A stretch of DNA of 64,000 nt from contig JACCLO010000009.1 of assembly GCA_029448655.1 (NCBI GenBank), positions 1 to 64,000 on the forward strand, read 5' to 3'. The notes beneath the pieces are model-generated. The model was not told the DNA's origin, made no database searches, and saw nothing but the letters and a program-made list of their open reading frames with translations. Positions 1 through 10,800 of the stretch are shown here, piece by piece (the first letter of the stretch is position 1; each line of letters starts with the position of its first letter). This stretch comes from Wolfiporia cocos. Lineage: Eukaryota > Basidiomycota > Agaricomycetes > Polyporales > Phaeolaceae. Made by a program: the position numbers and the translations under genes.

Positions 1-155
1 AACCCCTAACCCCTAACCCTAACCCCTAACCCCTAACCCCTAACCCCTAACCCCTAACCCCTAACCCCTAACCCCTAACCCCTAACCCCTAACCCCTAAC
101 CCCTAACCCCTAACCCCTAACCCCTAACCCCTAACCCCTAACCCCTAACCCCTAA
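1..155. repeat. Telomere repeat array (CCCCTAA)n
   Basis: About 22 direct copies of the 7-mer CCCCTAA (TTAGGGG on the other strand), with one CCCTAA variant near position 17-22. The C-rich strand reads 5' to 3' from base 1, the orientation expected at the left end of a chromosome. The array stops abruptly at CCTAAAATGC. Confidence 0.97.
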
Positions 156-620
156 AATGCAAAATCAAATTTAAATTTAAATTTAAATTTAAAATAAAAA
201 TTTATTTTACGTTACCTAATTGAATCCAACTCCAAACGATACCATATAATTTCAATCAACACCACATAACCTCACATAAATTCATTTCATCCTCACATAA
301 CCCCACATAATTTCATTTCATACTCACATGACCCCACATAAATATATACAACACTCACTCAACCCCATTAAATTCATTTAAAATTCCCACAACTTCAAAT
401 AAATTCACCCAAAATCAAATCATCCCCAAAGTACCACACACACTTTTATCATCTCTATCACATTCATCGTCCATACCTACCCTTAATCCAACAATCTAAA
501 TCTCACTCGCTCATCTAACTAATCTCATCTCACCTACTACACTCCTACATAGTCCCATCACCTATCATCACACATACCATCTCAGCTCTCACAATCTCTT
601 ATCTATCTCTCACAATTCTG
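156..620. other. G-depleted subtelomeric tract
   Basis: A run of TTTAAA units is followed by short degenerate phrases such as CTCACATAACCCCACATAA and TTCATTTCAT. The shown strand is almost devoid of G over more than 400 bases, continuing the strand bias of the telomere. I see no gene. A similar tract lies at 24329-25260. Confidence 0.8.
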
Positions 621-1131
621 TCTCTGTCACATCTCAACCTGCTGACACAACATAGACTTCTGCTAAGAACAAAACAGTTGCTAGCCAACTCCACAATCCT
701 CACCAACAGTAGAAAACAGTTGCAAAATACCCCAACTTTCCATACCATACATCTCATTACTAAACCAGCCACCCGTCACAATGCTCACATACCAGCCACA
801 TTCCCCACCTCCAATCCCTCATCCCATAGGGCATGTCCCACTGACCCACAGAGTTGGCCAGTCAATTCCCATGCCTGGTGCTTGCAACGCACATCTTCAA
901 ATCCCTTTGACAAAAACTTGTGTTGCGCATCTTCTTCCTGCACTGCCCTATGGGAATTTTGTAGCTGTTGTAATCTAAATGGCCTGTAGATACCCAACAG
1001 AAAATCCCAATAAATAACAGGGAGGGCTTACATTTTGCACACACGATTGCAAGCAGAGTGATGATAACACCAAGCATTAGTAACGTGTCAGAAGTCGCTG
1101 AGTGGTATTTGCGTGGACTGACGATGAGTGA
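621..1131. other. Region with no recognised gene
   Basis: Mixed-composition sequence between the subtelomeric tract and the RT fragment. The short open frames (for example around 678-989) have no recognisable motif. I assign nothing. Confidence 0.5.
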
Positions 1132-1878
1132 GGTACTTTCTCCCCAAGATACTTTCCTGACTATGAAATACCAGTGATCGAACACGTACCATGGGCACAA
1201 CCGTCCATCCAAATTCCGAAGGCCATCGAGGAGAAGGTGAAAGCAGTCATCAAATGCCAATTAGATGCTGGCAAGTTTGAGCCATTCTCCGCGTCGTATC
1301 GGACAGCATATTTTGCGGTCAAAAAGAAACAGGGTGATCCGCGACTCGTATTCAATTTAGGTGACCTTAACGCTATCACTATATGTGATGCGGTGCTACC
1401 TCCATGGCCAGATGACTTTGCTGAAAGCTTTGTAGGGCATCACATTTTTATGCTGGCTGACATTATGGCAGGTTTCGACAACTGCATTCTCGCATCAGTT
1501 TCGCGCGACCTTACAACATTCCAATGCCCCTTTGGGTCGTTGCGATTGACTAGGCTGCCACAAGGCTATACTAATGCAATGCCTGAATTCAGTCAATGCA
1601 TATTGCATACGTTGGGTGACATGTTACCGAACGAAGCTGATGCTTTTGTGGATGATGTAGGTGTGAAGGGTCCGAGTACTGACTATGACGACAAGGCTGT
1701 TGCAGGCAATTCGAATATTCAGAGGTTCATGTATGAGTTTGCATGTACAGCTAATAAGCTGCTTGCCAGGTTTGTCGAAGCGGGAATTACGGCATCTGGA
1801 TCGAAGCTTGTTATCGCGATCCCCAGGCTGAAGATCGTCGGTTCCTTAATATATAGAAGTCTGTATGACCGCAAATAA
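1132..1878 (+). pseudogene. Ty3/gypsy reverse transcriptase fragment (agaricomycete type)
   Basis: Continuous frame from just after a stop at 1129 to the stop at 1876-1878. It reads through IEHVPWAQPSIQIPKAIEEK, then a YRTAYFAVKKKQGDPRLVFN block, a DLTTFQCPFGSLRLTRLPQG block and the catalytic FVDD at about 1648-1659. These correspond to the RT fingers and palm of the fungal pol family whose active site reads F[IV]DDV. Only the RT core remains: protease, RNase H and integrase are missing, and there is no ATG at the left boundary. It ends where an unrelated repeat begins at 1881, so it is a truncated relic. It differs from the YLDD-type pol of elements 1-3. Confidence 0.8.
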
Positions 1879-1880
1879 GT

Positions 1881-2405
1881 AAGACCACTCTAAACTAAGG
1901 TGATCTGTGCATAAGTGGCTAAGTACAGCCCATGATGCCATAAGCCCTCATGGTGTGGTGCTACTCTAATGATAGTGCAGTATATCATAATGATGTCCTT
2001 TGTATCCTAAGAATATCACTGTATGTCATAGAAGATGACTTGACTATGTAAGACTAGCCTTGTATGTCATATGTGTATAGTAAATGGCACCACTATGTCA
2101 TACCTGTAAGGTAAGCAGACCACACTGAGTCTGGGCCTATAATAATAGGCATGAGGTTATAGAAACCTAGAATGTGAGGCTTGTAGACTAATAATAGTCC
2201 TGACATCTTAGATAAGAAGGAGGGTCACCTGACATGATTCCTGTGATAGTACCTGGTGCTGCTATCTAATCTAAGAGTTTGGCAAGTCATGTGACACAAC
2301 TCACATGACCCACTGACCTTCAGGTCGTTGGCACGACCCCAGCCATGTGCAATAAGTACAGTAAACATAGTAAGAGAGGACAATTCTGGATGTGCACAAA
2401 ATAAT
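1881..2405 (-). repeat. Family-B LTR-like fragment, left arm of an inverted pair
   Basis: Reverse-complement similarity is visible between 2093-2212 and 13615-13762, sharing CTATGTCATACCTGT, CCTATAATAATAGGCATGA and ACTAATAATAG. The similarity extends more weakly to 1900 and 13950. Reading across the later insertion, this arm continues into 13605-13612, which supplies a CTGTGACA terminus. A third diverged copy lies at about 17758-18599. The left end is cut at the RT fragment. Confidence 0.6.
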
Positions 2406-3097
2406 TGACACAAGCCATCTTGTGGGACTCACCAACTTAAGGGTCTTACTCAGACAAGTTGGTGAGGGGTTAGAAGGCAAGCTACAGAGGGTGAGAGGTG
2501 CTTCTGCGGCGGTAGCCGAGAAGAATAGAACTAAGATATCAAGGCGTCAAGCCTTGGTCTTTAAATATGTACAGGGTGAGAACACGTGCTACTAACCAGT
2601 GTGTCTGCCCTAAAGGAATGGTCAGTGCACCCTATCGGCGTATGCTGACGTATACTCTACTCTAAGAGACCGTGGGAGGCCGGTAATGGCCGGACCAATG
2701 GTAAATGAGAGAGTGGTGGTGTCACCTTGCGGTGGACATGTGGAACGCGGGCGCAGCCCGGGTATATGGAAGGCCAGTTGTACCGGTGCCTTGAGGGACT
2801 ATGGCTATTCGCCAGGCCCTTGGTGACTCAGGCCGAGAAGGCCGAGTGGTATGCCAGAAGCCGGTGATATGATCAGGCCGGTGGTGGCGTGGGAGCAAGG
2901 CCTTGCGGCTGGCTCGGAGGTATGGCAACGCCGGCGTGAGAAGCACGGAGGTTGCACATTGCCGGGTCTAGAAGCCCGGAGGTAGGACTGTGCCGGTGAC
3001 GGGAAGTCCGGGGGTTGCATAAGGCCGGTGATAGAAGCGTGTGCTATTGAGGGAAGCACGGAGCTTAGGAAGTGCTGGTGATGCATGTGGTGGTCGT
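2406..3097 (-). repeat. Solo LTR (minus), left part, interrupted by element 1
   Basis: Starts TGACACAAGCCATCTTGTGG and resumes at 13103. The full LTR is about 1189 bp and is flanked by ATAAT at 2401-2405 and again at 13600-13604. The 2660-3090 part is built of diverged GCCGGTG-containing units resembling a degenerate minisatellite. A TTTAAATATGTACA TATA-like box lies upstream (minus sense) of GGTCAGTGCACC, a variant of the box shared by other LTRs. Element 1 inserted at GTCGT (3093-3097). Confidence 0.88.
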
Positions 3098-3796
3098 TGT
3101 CACAGATTTGGGACATGCCACTATTTTTCCCGTATTTTTACCTATTTATCTGGTATTTCTACAACCTTGTAGACGTTTACGCTGCTAAGCGCCCGTCTAC
3201 ACGTACACGCAACCAAACAACACGTACACAACGCGGTATACGTCCACCTGTCATAACAACACGTACATAATACGCCCGTACGCGTCAATGACTCAGCGGA
3301 CTAACCTCCGGTGTCACGCGCCTTACTCATATCCCGATACCGGGCTATGTCAGTACAATTGGATAAGCGGCCCGCTCGTTATCACATGCCAATGCCCTTA
3401 CGATTACTCATATCCCGATACCGGTATATAAGAATCACATGCATGGCTTACTAACGTAGCTACAGCCACTTCCACAACATGGACCTACGGTCCAAACAAA
3501 CGATCTTACTGGTGCGGCCATTACCGGCGCACATGGTCTATTGTAGTTTACGACTTAACCATATTAGTTATGTCTGCGCACAGACCACCTTCATGTTTGG
3601 CTCCCTTACCGGTAACCAAACAAAGCATGTATATAAGTAGGGCTATCACTGCGGATAAGCCTCAGATTTGTTCTTTGCATTCGCACAGTCACATAACATC
3701 TCTGCTTGCGCCCACTAGTCTCCTCACCAACCTCCAGCAACCCCTTCAAGTCGCTTTCAAGGTTATAGTGTGAGTCCCACAGTCTAGTCTGTGTCA
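3098..3796 (+). repeat. Element 1 5' LTR
   Basis: Begins TGTCACAGATTTGGGACATG and ends TCTAGTCTGTGTCA. It contains the shared box TGCGCACAGACC near 3574-3585 and a TATA box further down. Minus-strand relatives are a solo LTR at 41887-42578 and the 3' LTR of element 3 at 59669-60367. Confidence 0.96.
3630..3637 (+). promoter_or_regulatory. LTR TATA box
   Basis: TATATAAG follows CATG and lies about 45 bases after the GCGCACAGACC box, in the position expected for the U3 core promoter of element 1. The identical copy in the 3' LTR is at 12931-12938. Confidence 0.7.
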
Positions 3797-4817
3797 TAAG
3801 AACAAATCTCCCCCATACCCCCACCCTTGCGCTTGCGCTTGGGTCTGGGTTTCTATCCTACAGGGGCTATTACTTGTTGCTGCGCACATCCCTTTCTGCC
3901 TGACAAGGCGATTGGGATGATAGTTGAGATCTGGGGGATACATCGCCATCCTCGGCAGAGGATAGGCAACCAGGGAAGCCACACCGCCTTTTTAGGCAGG
4001 AGGCCTACCTAACCCGGACTCCAGGGTCAAGGAGACATGGTCCTCGCTGACAAGCTTGGACTATGCGCGGTTAAGACCCGCCTGTGGAGAAAAGGGGACG
4101 GTCTGCCTGTGTGCGCCCAACCCCCTGTCATGGCAAGCGTTGTTCAGCGCCCCATCACTATCCATAGGGTCATCATTATGATGGCATGGGAATTTTCCAA
4201 AGCCGCCTCCCAGGCGTAAGGGACCTGCTTTGAACCCGTTATGGGAAAAGCAGTGAGGGGGGTGACGTAAAAAATCACCCTGCCATAGGTCACTCGCGGT
4301 AGCCAATAGCATAAGTCCTCCGGGCAGCTCGGCGTGCGAGCATGGGTCAAACGGATTTGGGGCCCCATTGGAAGAGAAGCGCGTGGCCCACTCCTTCGGG
4401 ATGTGGAGCGCTGCTGTCTCGCGATCTTAGATCGACAGTGGTTTTTTAGCCCTGATGTGACACCCATGTGGCTATAGACGGCAACCTCATTGTTGAAGCA
4501 TGGACAGGCTAAGGGATGTAAAATCCCAGCCACTTTCCGGCATTGTCCCTCCGGGGCGGTGTCGTGTATCCGATTCCCAATCATCTGACCCAGGAACCGG
4601 CCTGGCAGTCAGCAACTCTACCCCTGGAGTCGGCGCCTCTGACCGTTAGGGTCATGCGAATATCCGCGCCGTCTCGGCACAGGGTTTGCGCGCAACATAA
4701 GAGTAATTATGCCCCGTAGTACACCTTCTTTGCTCCTGAAAAGGAGTCCACTACCCTACCTTACATAATCCCTTCTATTCCTGTTCTTGGACGTATCACT
4801 GGGAAACTTCGTTTCTC
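3797..4817 (+). other. Element 1 5' leader
   Basis: About 1 kb between the 5' LTR and the first ORF. It is GC-rich with many short open frames and no recognisable protein. The leader of element 2 (31952-32651) has a similar character and position, which would fit a packaging or translation-control region. Confidence 0.6.
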
Positions 4818-5741
4818 ATGAAGGCTGCACTTTCTAGAAACATGCCCCGCGTTACCCGTCGCACCCGTGGCTCCTCCACTGCCCCCTACGTCAAACCGGC
4901 GAAGCGGTCCCTTCTCAGCCGCATCGACACCACCGACATTCCTCGGGCAGAGGACGTCACTTACACCCTTCCTGTAAAGGAAGACTACACCGGGAAACTC
5001 CATCTTTGGGAGATTCCTGTCCACATGCCAAAGCACATCGCTGAGGCTGGGAAACCCGCTCCTCGACCTCCCAAACCAGTTCCACTTGCCAAGCGCATCT
5101 GGACAGAGGAAGAGAAGCTAGCGCAATCCATTACCGCCATGGAGAACCTTATCGAACTCCGCGAACTCAACAAGCTCAAGCTCGCCCGCGATAAGCTGAA
5201 TAAGCGAATCGCCGCCAAACAAGCCGCCAAGGAAGCCAAGCAAGCAGCTTCTTCACTGGCCCTCCGTCTCTCCAGCCCGGCGGCCGGACCTTCCGTTCCG
5301 GCCAACCACAAGATTCTCGACCCTTCCCTCGTCTTCGGGAAGAAGAAGCCTCTCCAAGCATGCGATCAAGTTATTCCCATGCTAGAAGGCACTCTCACTC
5401 GTCTCACTCCTCTCGCCAACCATCCCCCTAATTACCCAGGCTTCCATATGGAAAACGACATGCGTTTCCATACTATGGTAGTAGAATTGGAGGACTTGGT
5501 GGATAACGTAAAGGATAGAGCGAGACGGGGGAGGATCACCAATAGAGACTGGAGAATTATGAAAAAGTACTGTAAACAGCTCGGCAGTATTTCCTTTTTG
5601 GATTGGCGTACGGACTTAGCTCGTATCATAGCAGAATGCGTAGCACTACAAATTTCTTTTGCCTTCGGTGTAACACCACCTGACAAGGTGGCAGGGCCCT
5701 CAACTACTTCGGTAGAAGAGGATATACTCGCGATTGTATAG
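4818..5741 (+). CDS. Upstream ORF of element 1 (307 aa, unknown function)
   Basis: Starts at ATG 4818 and ends TAG 5741, 101 bases before gag. I do not recognise the family. The N-terminus is rich in Arg and Lys. Residues about 95-142 are a charged, Leu- and Lys-rich stretch (with LIELRELNKLKLARDKLNKR) with coiled-coil character. This is followed by an Ala/Ser/Pro linker and a C-terminal region containing FHTMVVELEDLVDNVKDRAR. Element 2 has an ORF in the same place (32652-33467) with a similar basic coiled coil and a weakly alignable C-terminal block (FTTLVTNFDDL). Standard Ty3/gypsy elements lack such an ORF. A role in nucleic-acid binding or gag assembly is conceivable but is inference only. 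Confidence 0.75.
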   Translation: MKAALSRNMPRVTRRTRGSSTAPYVKPAKRSLLSRIDTTDIPRAEDVTYTLPVKEDYTGKLHLWEIPVHMPKHIAEAGKPAPRPPKPVPLAKRIWTEEEKLAQSITAMENLIELRELNKLKLARDKLNKRIAAKQAAKEAKQAASSLALRLSSPAAGPSVPANHKILDPSLVFGKKKPLQACDQVIPMLEGTLTRLTPLANHPPNYPGFHMENDMRFHTMVVELEDLVDNVKDRARRGRITNRDWRIMKKYCKQLGSISFLDWRTDLARIIAECVALQISFAFGVTPPDKVAGPSTTSVEEDILAIV

Positions 5742-5842
5742 TAGAAATACTATCATCTTTTAACTCTGAAATAGAGTGCGAGTGTGATCTATAACGAAAG
5801 TTGCAGCTTTCAAACCCAATCCCTTCTTAAGAATCTAAGACA

Positions 5843-7882
5843 ATGAGTAACCGGAAACTAACATTCGTCACAAACAGATTCACAATGTCTTCCACCTCCT
5901 CCGTCAGCACTCCCCTCGCTCCCCGCAAGATGCGCCTCCGCTCAGAAGGCCCGGTGACACCGGTAGCTGGTCCCTCGGGAACCCAGCAACTGGTGACGCT
6001 GGAGCACCTAAGCGAGGAAGAAGAAGAGGAAGAGGAAGGAGAAGAGGAAATGCCGGAGTTTGCTCCCCCACAAAGGGAATCTCCGACCAACCCCATGGGC
6101 ACACGCCCAGGCACCCCCATTGCCGGATACCCCCCGGCTCGTCGCACCCGCCCAATCGGGCCCGCCACCACCTTGGAAATGGAGTTTTCCGGCCCGATAC
6201 GGCAAACCAATGCCGCGGTCGAGAATAACCTCCGGGCGTACCTCCCCGAGGAGGAACACCACAAGGTAGATGGGTCCATACATGGGCCAGTCATCGACGC
6301 CGCCGTACAGCGAAGTGCGGCAATAAGCCACGACACCACCGACGTCCTCGGTCGAATGGTGCACGCCCGCCTAGAGCGCATCCATGGCAGAATCGACTCC
6401 CTGGCTGGGCAATCCAGGGCAATCGAACAGAAGGCCCAAGACGAGCTACACGAAGCGGTCAATTCGGTCCGCAACGAGGTGCTGTCCACTCTGGTGGACC
6501 TTGGCAAGGAACTCCGGCAGGAGTACACCGCCAAGTTCTCCGAAATGGAGAAGCAGCTCCGAAAGGACTACCGGTCCCGGCTCGACGACCTCGAGGATGC
6601 GTTTGCCGAGCGCATGGAGAAGGTCGAGGAGGAACTTCGGAGGAGCCGAAAGAACCCCTCCGTCCCCAACCCTCCCGGCGCCCGCACGCCCCCGGAAGAC
6701 CCAGCACCGGCCCCTGGCAATGCTCAAACCCGTGCAGCCGAAGCCGCTGCCGCCGCACAAGCTGCAGCCGCTGCTGCAGCAGCCGTCGCCCCGCAGATTC
6801 CAGGTCTGCCTCAAAACCTGAAAATCCCCCCTCCCCCCGAATTCTCTGGGTCATCTGGAAAGGTGACTGCACAGGAATGGGTGGAGAAGATGGGCCTGTA
6901 CTTCGGTACGCTCAGGGTCTACGACGACCATGACCGTATCACCACGGCCCTCTTCCGCGTCACAGGGGACGCATACAAATTTTTCTCGCCTCTCATCAAG
7001 AAGGCAGGAAACGGTGAACCTCTCGGCACCTGGAAGGACTTCACCAAATCCGTAATGGTGCAATATGGGAAGATGACGGATAAGGAGATAGCCAAGAAGG
7101 AAATTCGCGGCTACTACGGCACGAAGGGCAAGGAACTGGCAGAATCAAACTACTTCAATTACTGCGAACGGTTCCGCACCCTCGGCCGCCTCTCCGAAAC
7201 CGCCAACGAGACTCTGGTATGGGAATTCACCGAGACTCTCCCCGAAAAGGTTAAGGACACCTTGAACGTCCTCGGCAAGACCCCGTTCTTCAAGGCCCCG
7301 ACCGACATCGAGCCCCTCATCGACTTCGCTCTGGAAATGTACCAAACGTCATATCCAGACAAGATCAAGGGCTCAATCTTCGAGAAGGCCGGCAAGAAGG
7401 ACTCGGCACCTGCCGAAAAGAAGGAGACGTCCTCCACTTCTGCGAAGAAGTCGGAGAAAAAGAAGGACAAGGGAAAGGCGCCCGCCAAAGCCCCCGCCGA
7501 CACCACCAACGCCGTCTGCACATACTGCAAGCAGACAGGACATTACTTCAACAAATGTCCTAAGCTTGCGGCAGACAAGGCCGCGGGAACGTTCGTGCCT
7601 GCCGCTCAGCGGGCCGAACAACAAAGGGCGAAGGATGCAGCTGCCGCGTCTGGAAAGACCACGGCTGCTCCTTCGGGTAGTGGAAAGGGACAGGCTTCTG
7701 GCAAGAAGCCGTACTCGGCGCCCCCCGCGGATGGCAAGACGTATCGTGCCCGAACAATCTGGGAAGAAGTGACAGCTGACTCAAGCTCAGCAGGACCCTC
7801 GGCCCCCGCCACCACCGTCGCCAATGTCGGGACCATCTCGGTTCCCCTCGCCCCAACCACACGTCTCGAAGACGTTCTGTGA
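5843..7882 (+). CDS. gag: Gag polyprotein of element 1 (679 aa)
   Basis: Structural protein that forms the virus-like particle and binds the element RNA. The visible order is: a basic N-terminus; an acidic run of Glu near residues 55-75; a long charged, probably coiled-coil segment at about 170-275; an Ala-rich stretch near 290-318; a retrotransposon capsid-like region from about 330 (PPPEFSGSSGKVTAQEWVEK) to 515; a Lys/Ser/Ala linker; and one CCHC zinc knuckle at about 559-572 (CTYCKQTGHYFNKC, spacing C-X2-C-X4-H-X4-C). It ends ...LAPTTRLEDVL. The pol frame is +1 relative to gag and is open from 7773, so the two overlap by 110 bases. A +1 frameshift or reinitiation is required for pol. Confidence 0.93.
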   Translation: MSNRKLTFVTNRFTMSSTSSVSTPLAPRKMRLRSEGPVTPVAGPSGTQQLVTLEHLSEEEEEEEEGEEEMPEFAPPQRESPTNPMGTRPGTPIAGYPPARRTRPIGPATTLEMEFSGPIRQTNAAVENNLRAYLPEEEHHKVDGSIHGPVIDAAVQRSAAISHDTTDVLGRMVHARLERIHGRIDSLAGQSRAIEQKAQDELHEAVNSVRNEVLSTLVDLGKELRQEYTAKFSEMEKQLRKDYRSRLDDLEDAFAERMEKVEEELRRSRKNPSVPNPPGARTPPEDPAPAPGNAQTRAAEAAAAAQAAAAAAAAVAPQIPGLPQNLKIPPPPEFSGSSGKVTAQEWVEKMGLYFGTLRVYDDHDRITTALFRVTGDAYKFFSPLIKKAGNGEPLGTWKDFTKSVMVQYGKMTDKEIAKKEIRGYYGTKGKELAESNYFNYCERFRTLGRLSETANETLVWEFTETLPEKVKDTLNVLGKTPFFKAPTDIEPLIDFALEMYQTSYPDKIKGSIFEKAGKKDSAPAEKKETSSTSAKKSEKKKDKGKAPAKAPADTTNAVCTYCKQTGHYFNKCPKLAADKAAGTFVPAAQRAEQQRAKDAAAASGKTTAAPSGSGKGQASGKKPYSAPPADGKTYRARTIWEEVTADSSSAGPSAPATTVANVGTISVPLAPTTRLEDVL

Positions 7883-10800
7883 AGAACACACCAGCCCCGC
7901 AGCGGCTGGGAGTGTACGGCGCCCCGAAGAAGCGCACCTCTACGAAGAGGCTTCACAGAGACCCCTTATCTTGTGGGAAGATAAGGCGGTCGTACGTCAC
8001 CCGGTATCCCATCTCGGTATATTCGGTAACTCGGCAATGGACTTTGCCCGGAGGACAAGGACACTAGCTACACGTGCCCCTCCTGTACAATACTTTTATC
8101 CTGACCCGCTCGCGCTGAAGTTTTTCACTTTGTATAATGTACATGGAAACGATTCTCGAGACGACAATAAATCGTTCTCTATCGAAGTGGAACTGTGGGT
8201 ATATGGAAAGAAAGTAAACGCCATGGCATTAATCGACACCGGTGCATCAATAAGCGTCATTAATAAGAAACTCGTCCATGAGGAAAAGTTAGTCACTCAG
8301 AAACTACCTTCGCCTCTCGAGATTCGCAACGCCGACGGTACCTCTAATACCGCCGGTAATATCAATATGGCAGTAAAAGCTTATATGGTGCACGAGGAAC
8401 ACAAGTCCACCGAATTCTTGTACGTAATGGACGTACAGAATGCGGATGTGATCCTCGGATATGATTGGTTCCTGAAACACAACCCGGACTTCAACTGGCC
8501 GGAAGGAACCTTCACATATCGGTGTACGGAAAAATGCAAACATGGCAAACGGGTTTCGATTTCTGAGGAAGAAGACGAAATCGAACCCCGCAACATCTAT
8601 CAGATCATCAACGATTTTCCAATAGATTTTCTCGGCTTAGAGGAGCCGGAGAATCCCTTTGTCGCTTGGGTGAACACCCTTGACGAAGGAACGGAACTCC
8701 TTATCGATGCCATTCAGTCGATAACGGAGAAGTCGGATGATGAATTCCTGACAGATGCGGATCTCCAGAAATGGAAATCCTTGGTTCCGGAGGAATACCA
8801 GGAGTTTGGTCCCACGGTATTTTCTCAACGCGCATCCGAAAGGATGCCCGAACGAAAACCATATGACCACGCCATCGACTTCCCCGATGACGCGGTACTA
8901 CCGCCCCCGAGTAAGGCATACAAGATGTCTCCTCAGGAAGCGAACTCGCTAGATCAGTGGATTCAGGAAGAGTTACGGAAGGGCTACATCCGACACTCAA
9001 AATCCCCGATCGCGAGCCCGGTCTTCTTCGTCCCTAAAAAAGACGGCGGAGCCCGAATGGTAGTCGATTACCGGAAAGTAAACGACTTGACCATTAAAAA
9101 CAGGTACCCTCTCCCACGCATAGACGAGCTTATCGATAAGCTTAGCCAGGCTTCGATATTTACGAAGCTCGACTTGCGTTGGGGTTACAACAACGTAAGA
9201 ATCAAGGAGGGAGATGAATGGAAGACCGCATTCATTACGCCTAACGGCCTTTACGAAGCTGTAGTCATGTACTTCGGTTTTTGTAATGCACCCAGCACGT
9301 TCCAACACATGATGAACGATATTCTAGGTGACCTTATCAGAGAAGGAAAGGTCATTGTCTACCTAGACGACATCCTTGTGTTCGGAAACGACCTGTTGGA
9401 ACACCGTCGTATTGTCAAGCAAGTATTACAAATCTTGCAAGACAACGACTTGTTCGCGAAGCCTGAAAAGTGCTTCTTCGAACAAAGCAGTATTGAATAC
9501 CTGGGAATGATCATTTCCAAAGGAAAAGTCGAAATGGACCCTAAGAAGGTAGCCGGTGTCATGGACTGGCCTACACCTGCCAAGGTAAAGGACGTCCAAG
9601 CCTTTGTTGGCTTCGCCAACTACTACCGTCGGTTCATTAAAGATTTCTCCAAAGTGGTTAAGCCGTTAACCGAACTGTCCAAGAAAAACACGCAATGGAA
9701 CTGGGGACCCGAACAAGCGGAAGCCTTCCAAACTCTCAAGGAAGCTTTCACATCGGCTCCAATACTCCGGATCCCAGATCAGGAGTCCCCGTTCCGCGTG
9801 GAAGCGGATTCTTCCGATTACGCAACTGGTGCAGTGCTATCGCAATACTCTTCGGAGGATAAGCTCTGGCACCCGGTAGCCTTTTACTCGAAATCTCTAT
9901 CAGCACCCGAAAGGAACTATGAGATTTACGATAAGGAGTTGCTCGCAATCATCCGCGCTCTAGAGGAATGGAGACATTACCTCGAAGGACACCCACACAA
10001 GTTTGAAGTATGGTCGGATCATCTCAATCTGACATATTTCAAATCGGCACAACGGCTAACCCGGAGACAGGCACGTTGGAGTCTTTACCTGACAAGGTTC
10101 AACTTCACCATGTGTCACAAACCCGGTAAAACAATGCTTACGGCTGATCCTCTGTCACGGAGGCCAGACCATGAAGAGGGGGTGGAACTCGACAATCGCG
10201 ATCAAATTTTGCTGAAACCGGAATACTTTACGGTTAGGGCGCTAGAAGCGTCACAGCAGGAGATACAATCAGGCGACGAGGACCTTCTCCGACAAATCCG
10301 ACAAGCCCTCATGGACGACCAAATTACCAAAGATTACCAGGAACTACTGAAAAGTGGTCCCAAGGAATTCGGTAAAGATCTCCAGGAATGGAACATGGAG
10401 GCCGGATTACTCCTCAGACGAGGAAAAGTGTACGTTCCAAAAGAGCCTAAAGAATTGCGCACGAAGATTCTGGAGTTACATCATGACCATGTGACTGCCG
10501 GACACTTCGGACGATGGAAGACCTATGAACTTCTATCACGTAATTACTGGTGGCCTGGAATGACCACGATGGTAAAGCAATACGTGGAAGGTTGCGACAC
10601 ATGCCAGCGCATGAAGAACCGCAACCAGACCCCGTACGGACCCCTGCAACCGCTCCCAGTTCCGGAAGCACCATGGGACACAATCACCATCGACTTCATT
10701 GTCCACTTACCGCCTAGTGGCGAACGTAAACAATTCACTGCCATTATGGTAGTAGTGGACCGATTGACCAAGCGCGCACACTTCATTCCCACTTCGGACA

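Noticed and set aside
3570..3773. 67-aa frame found identically at 12871-13074 as a small gene
   Set aside because: It lies within the two LTRs of element 1 and spans their promoter.
3797..3830. tRNA primer-binding site after the element 1 LTR
   Set aside because: No stretch matching a tRNA 3' end that I recognise. Elements 1, 2 and the TRIM share only a leading TA at this position, so I make no claim.
7606..7956. Minus-strand frames opposite the gag-pol junction of element 1
   Set aside because: GC-rich antisense shadows without motif.
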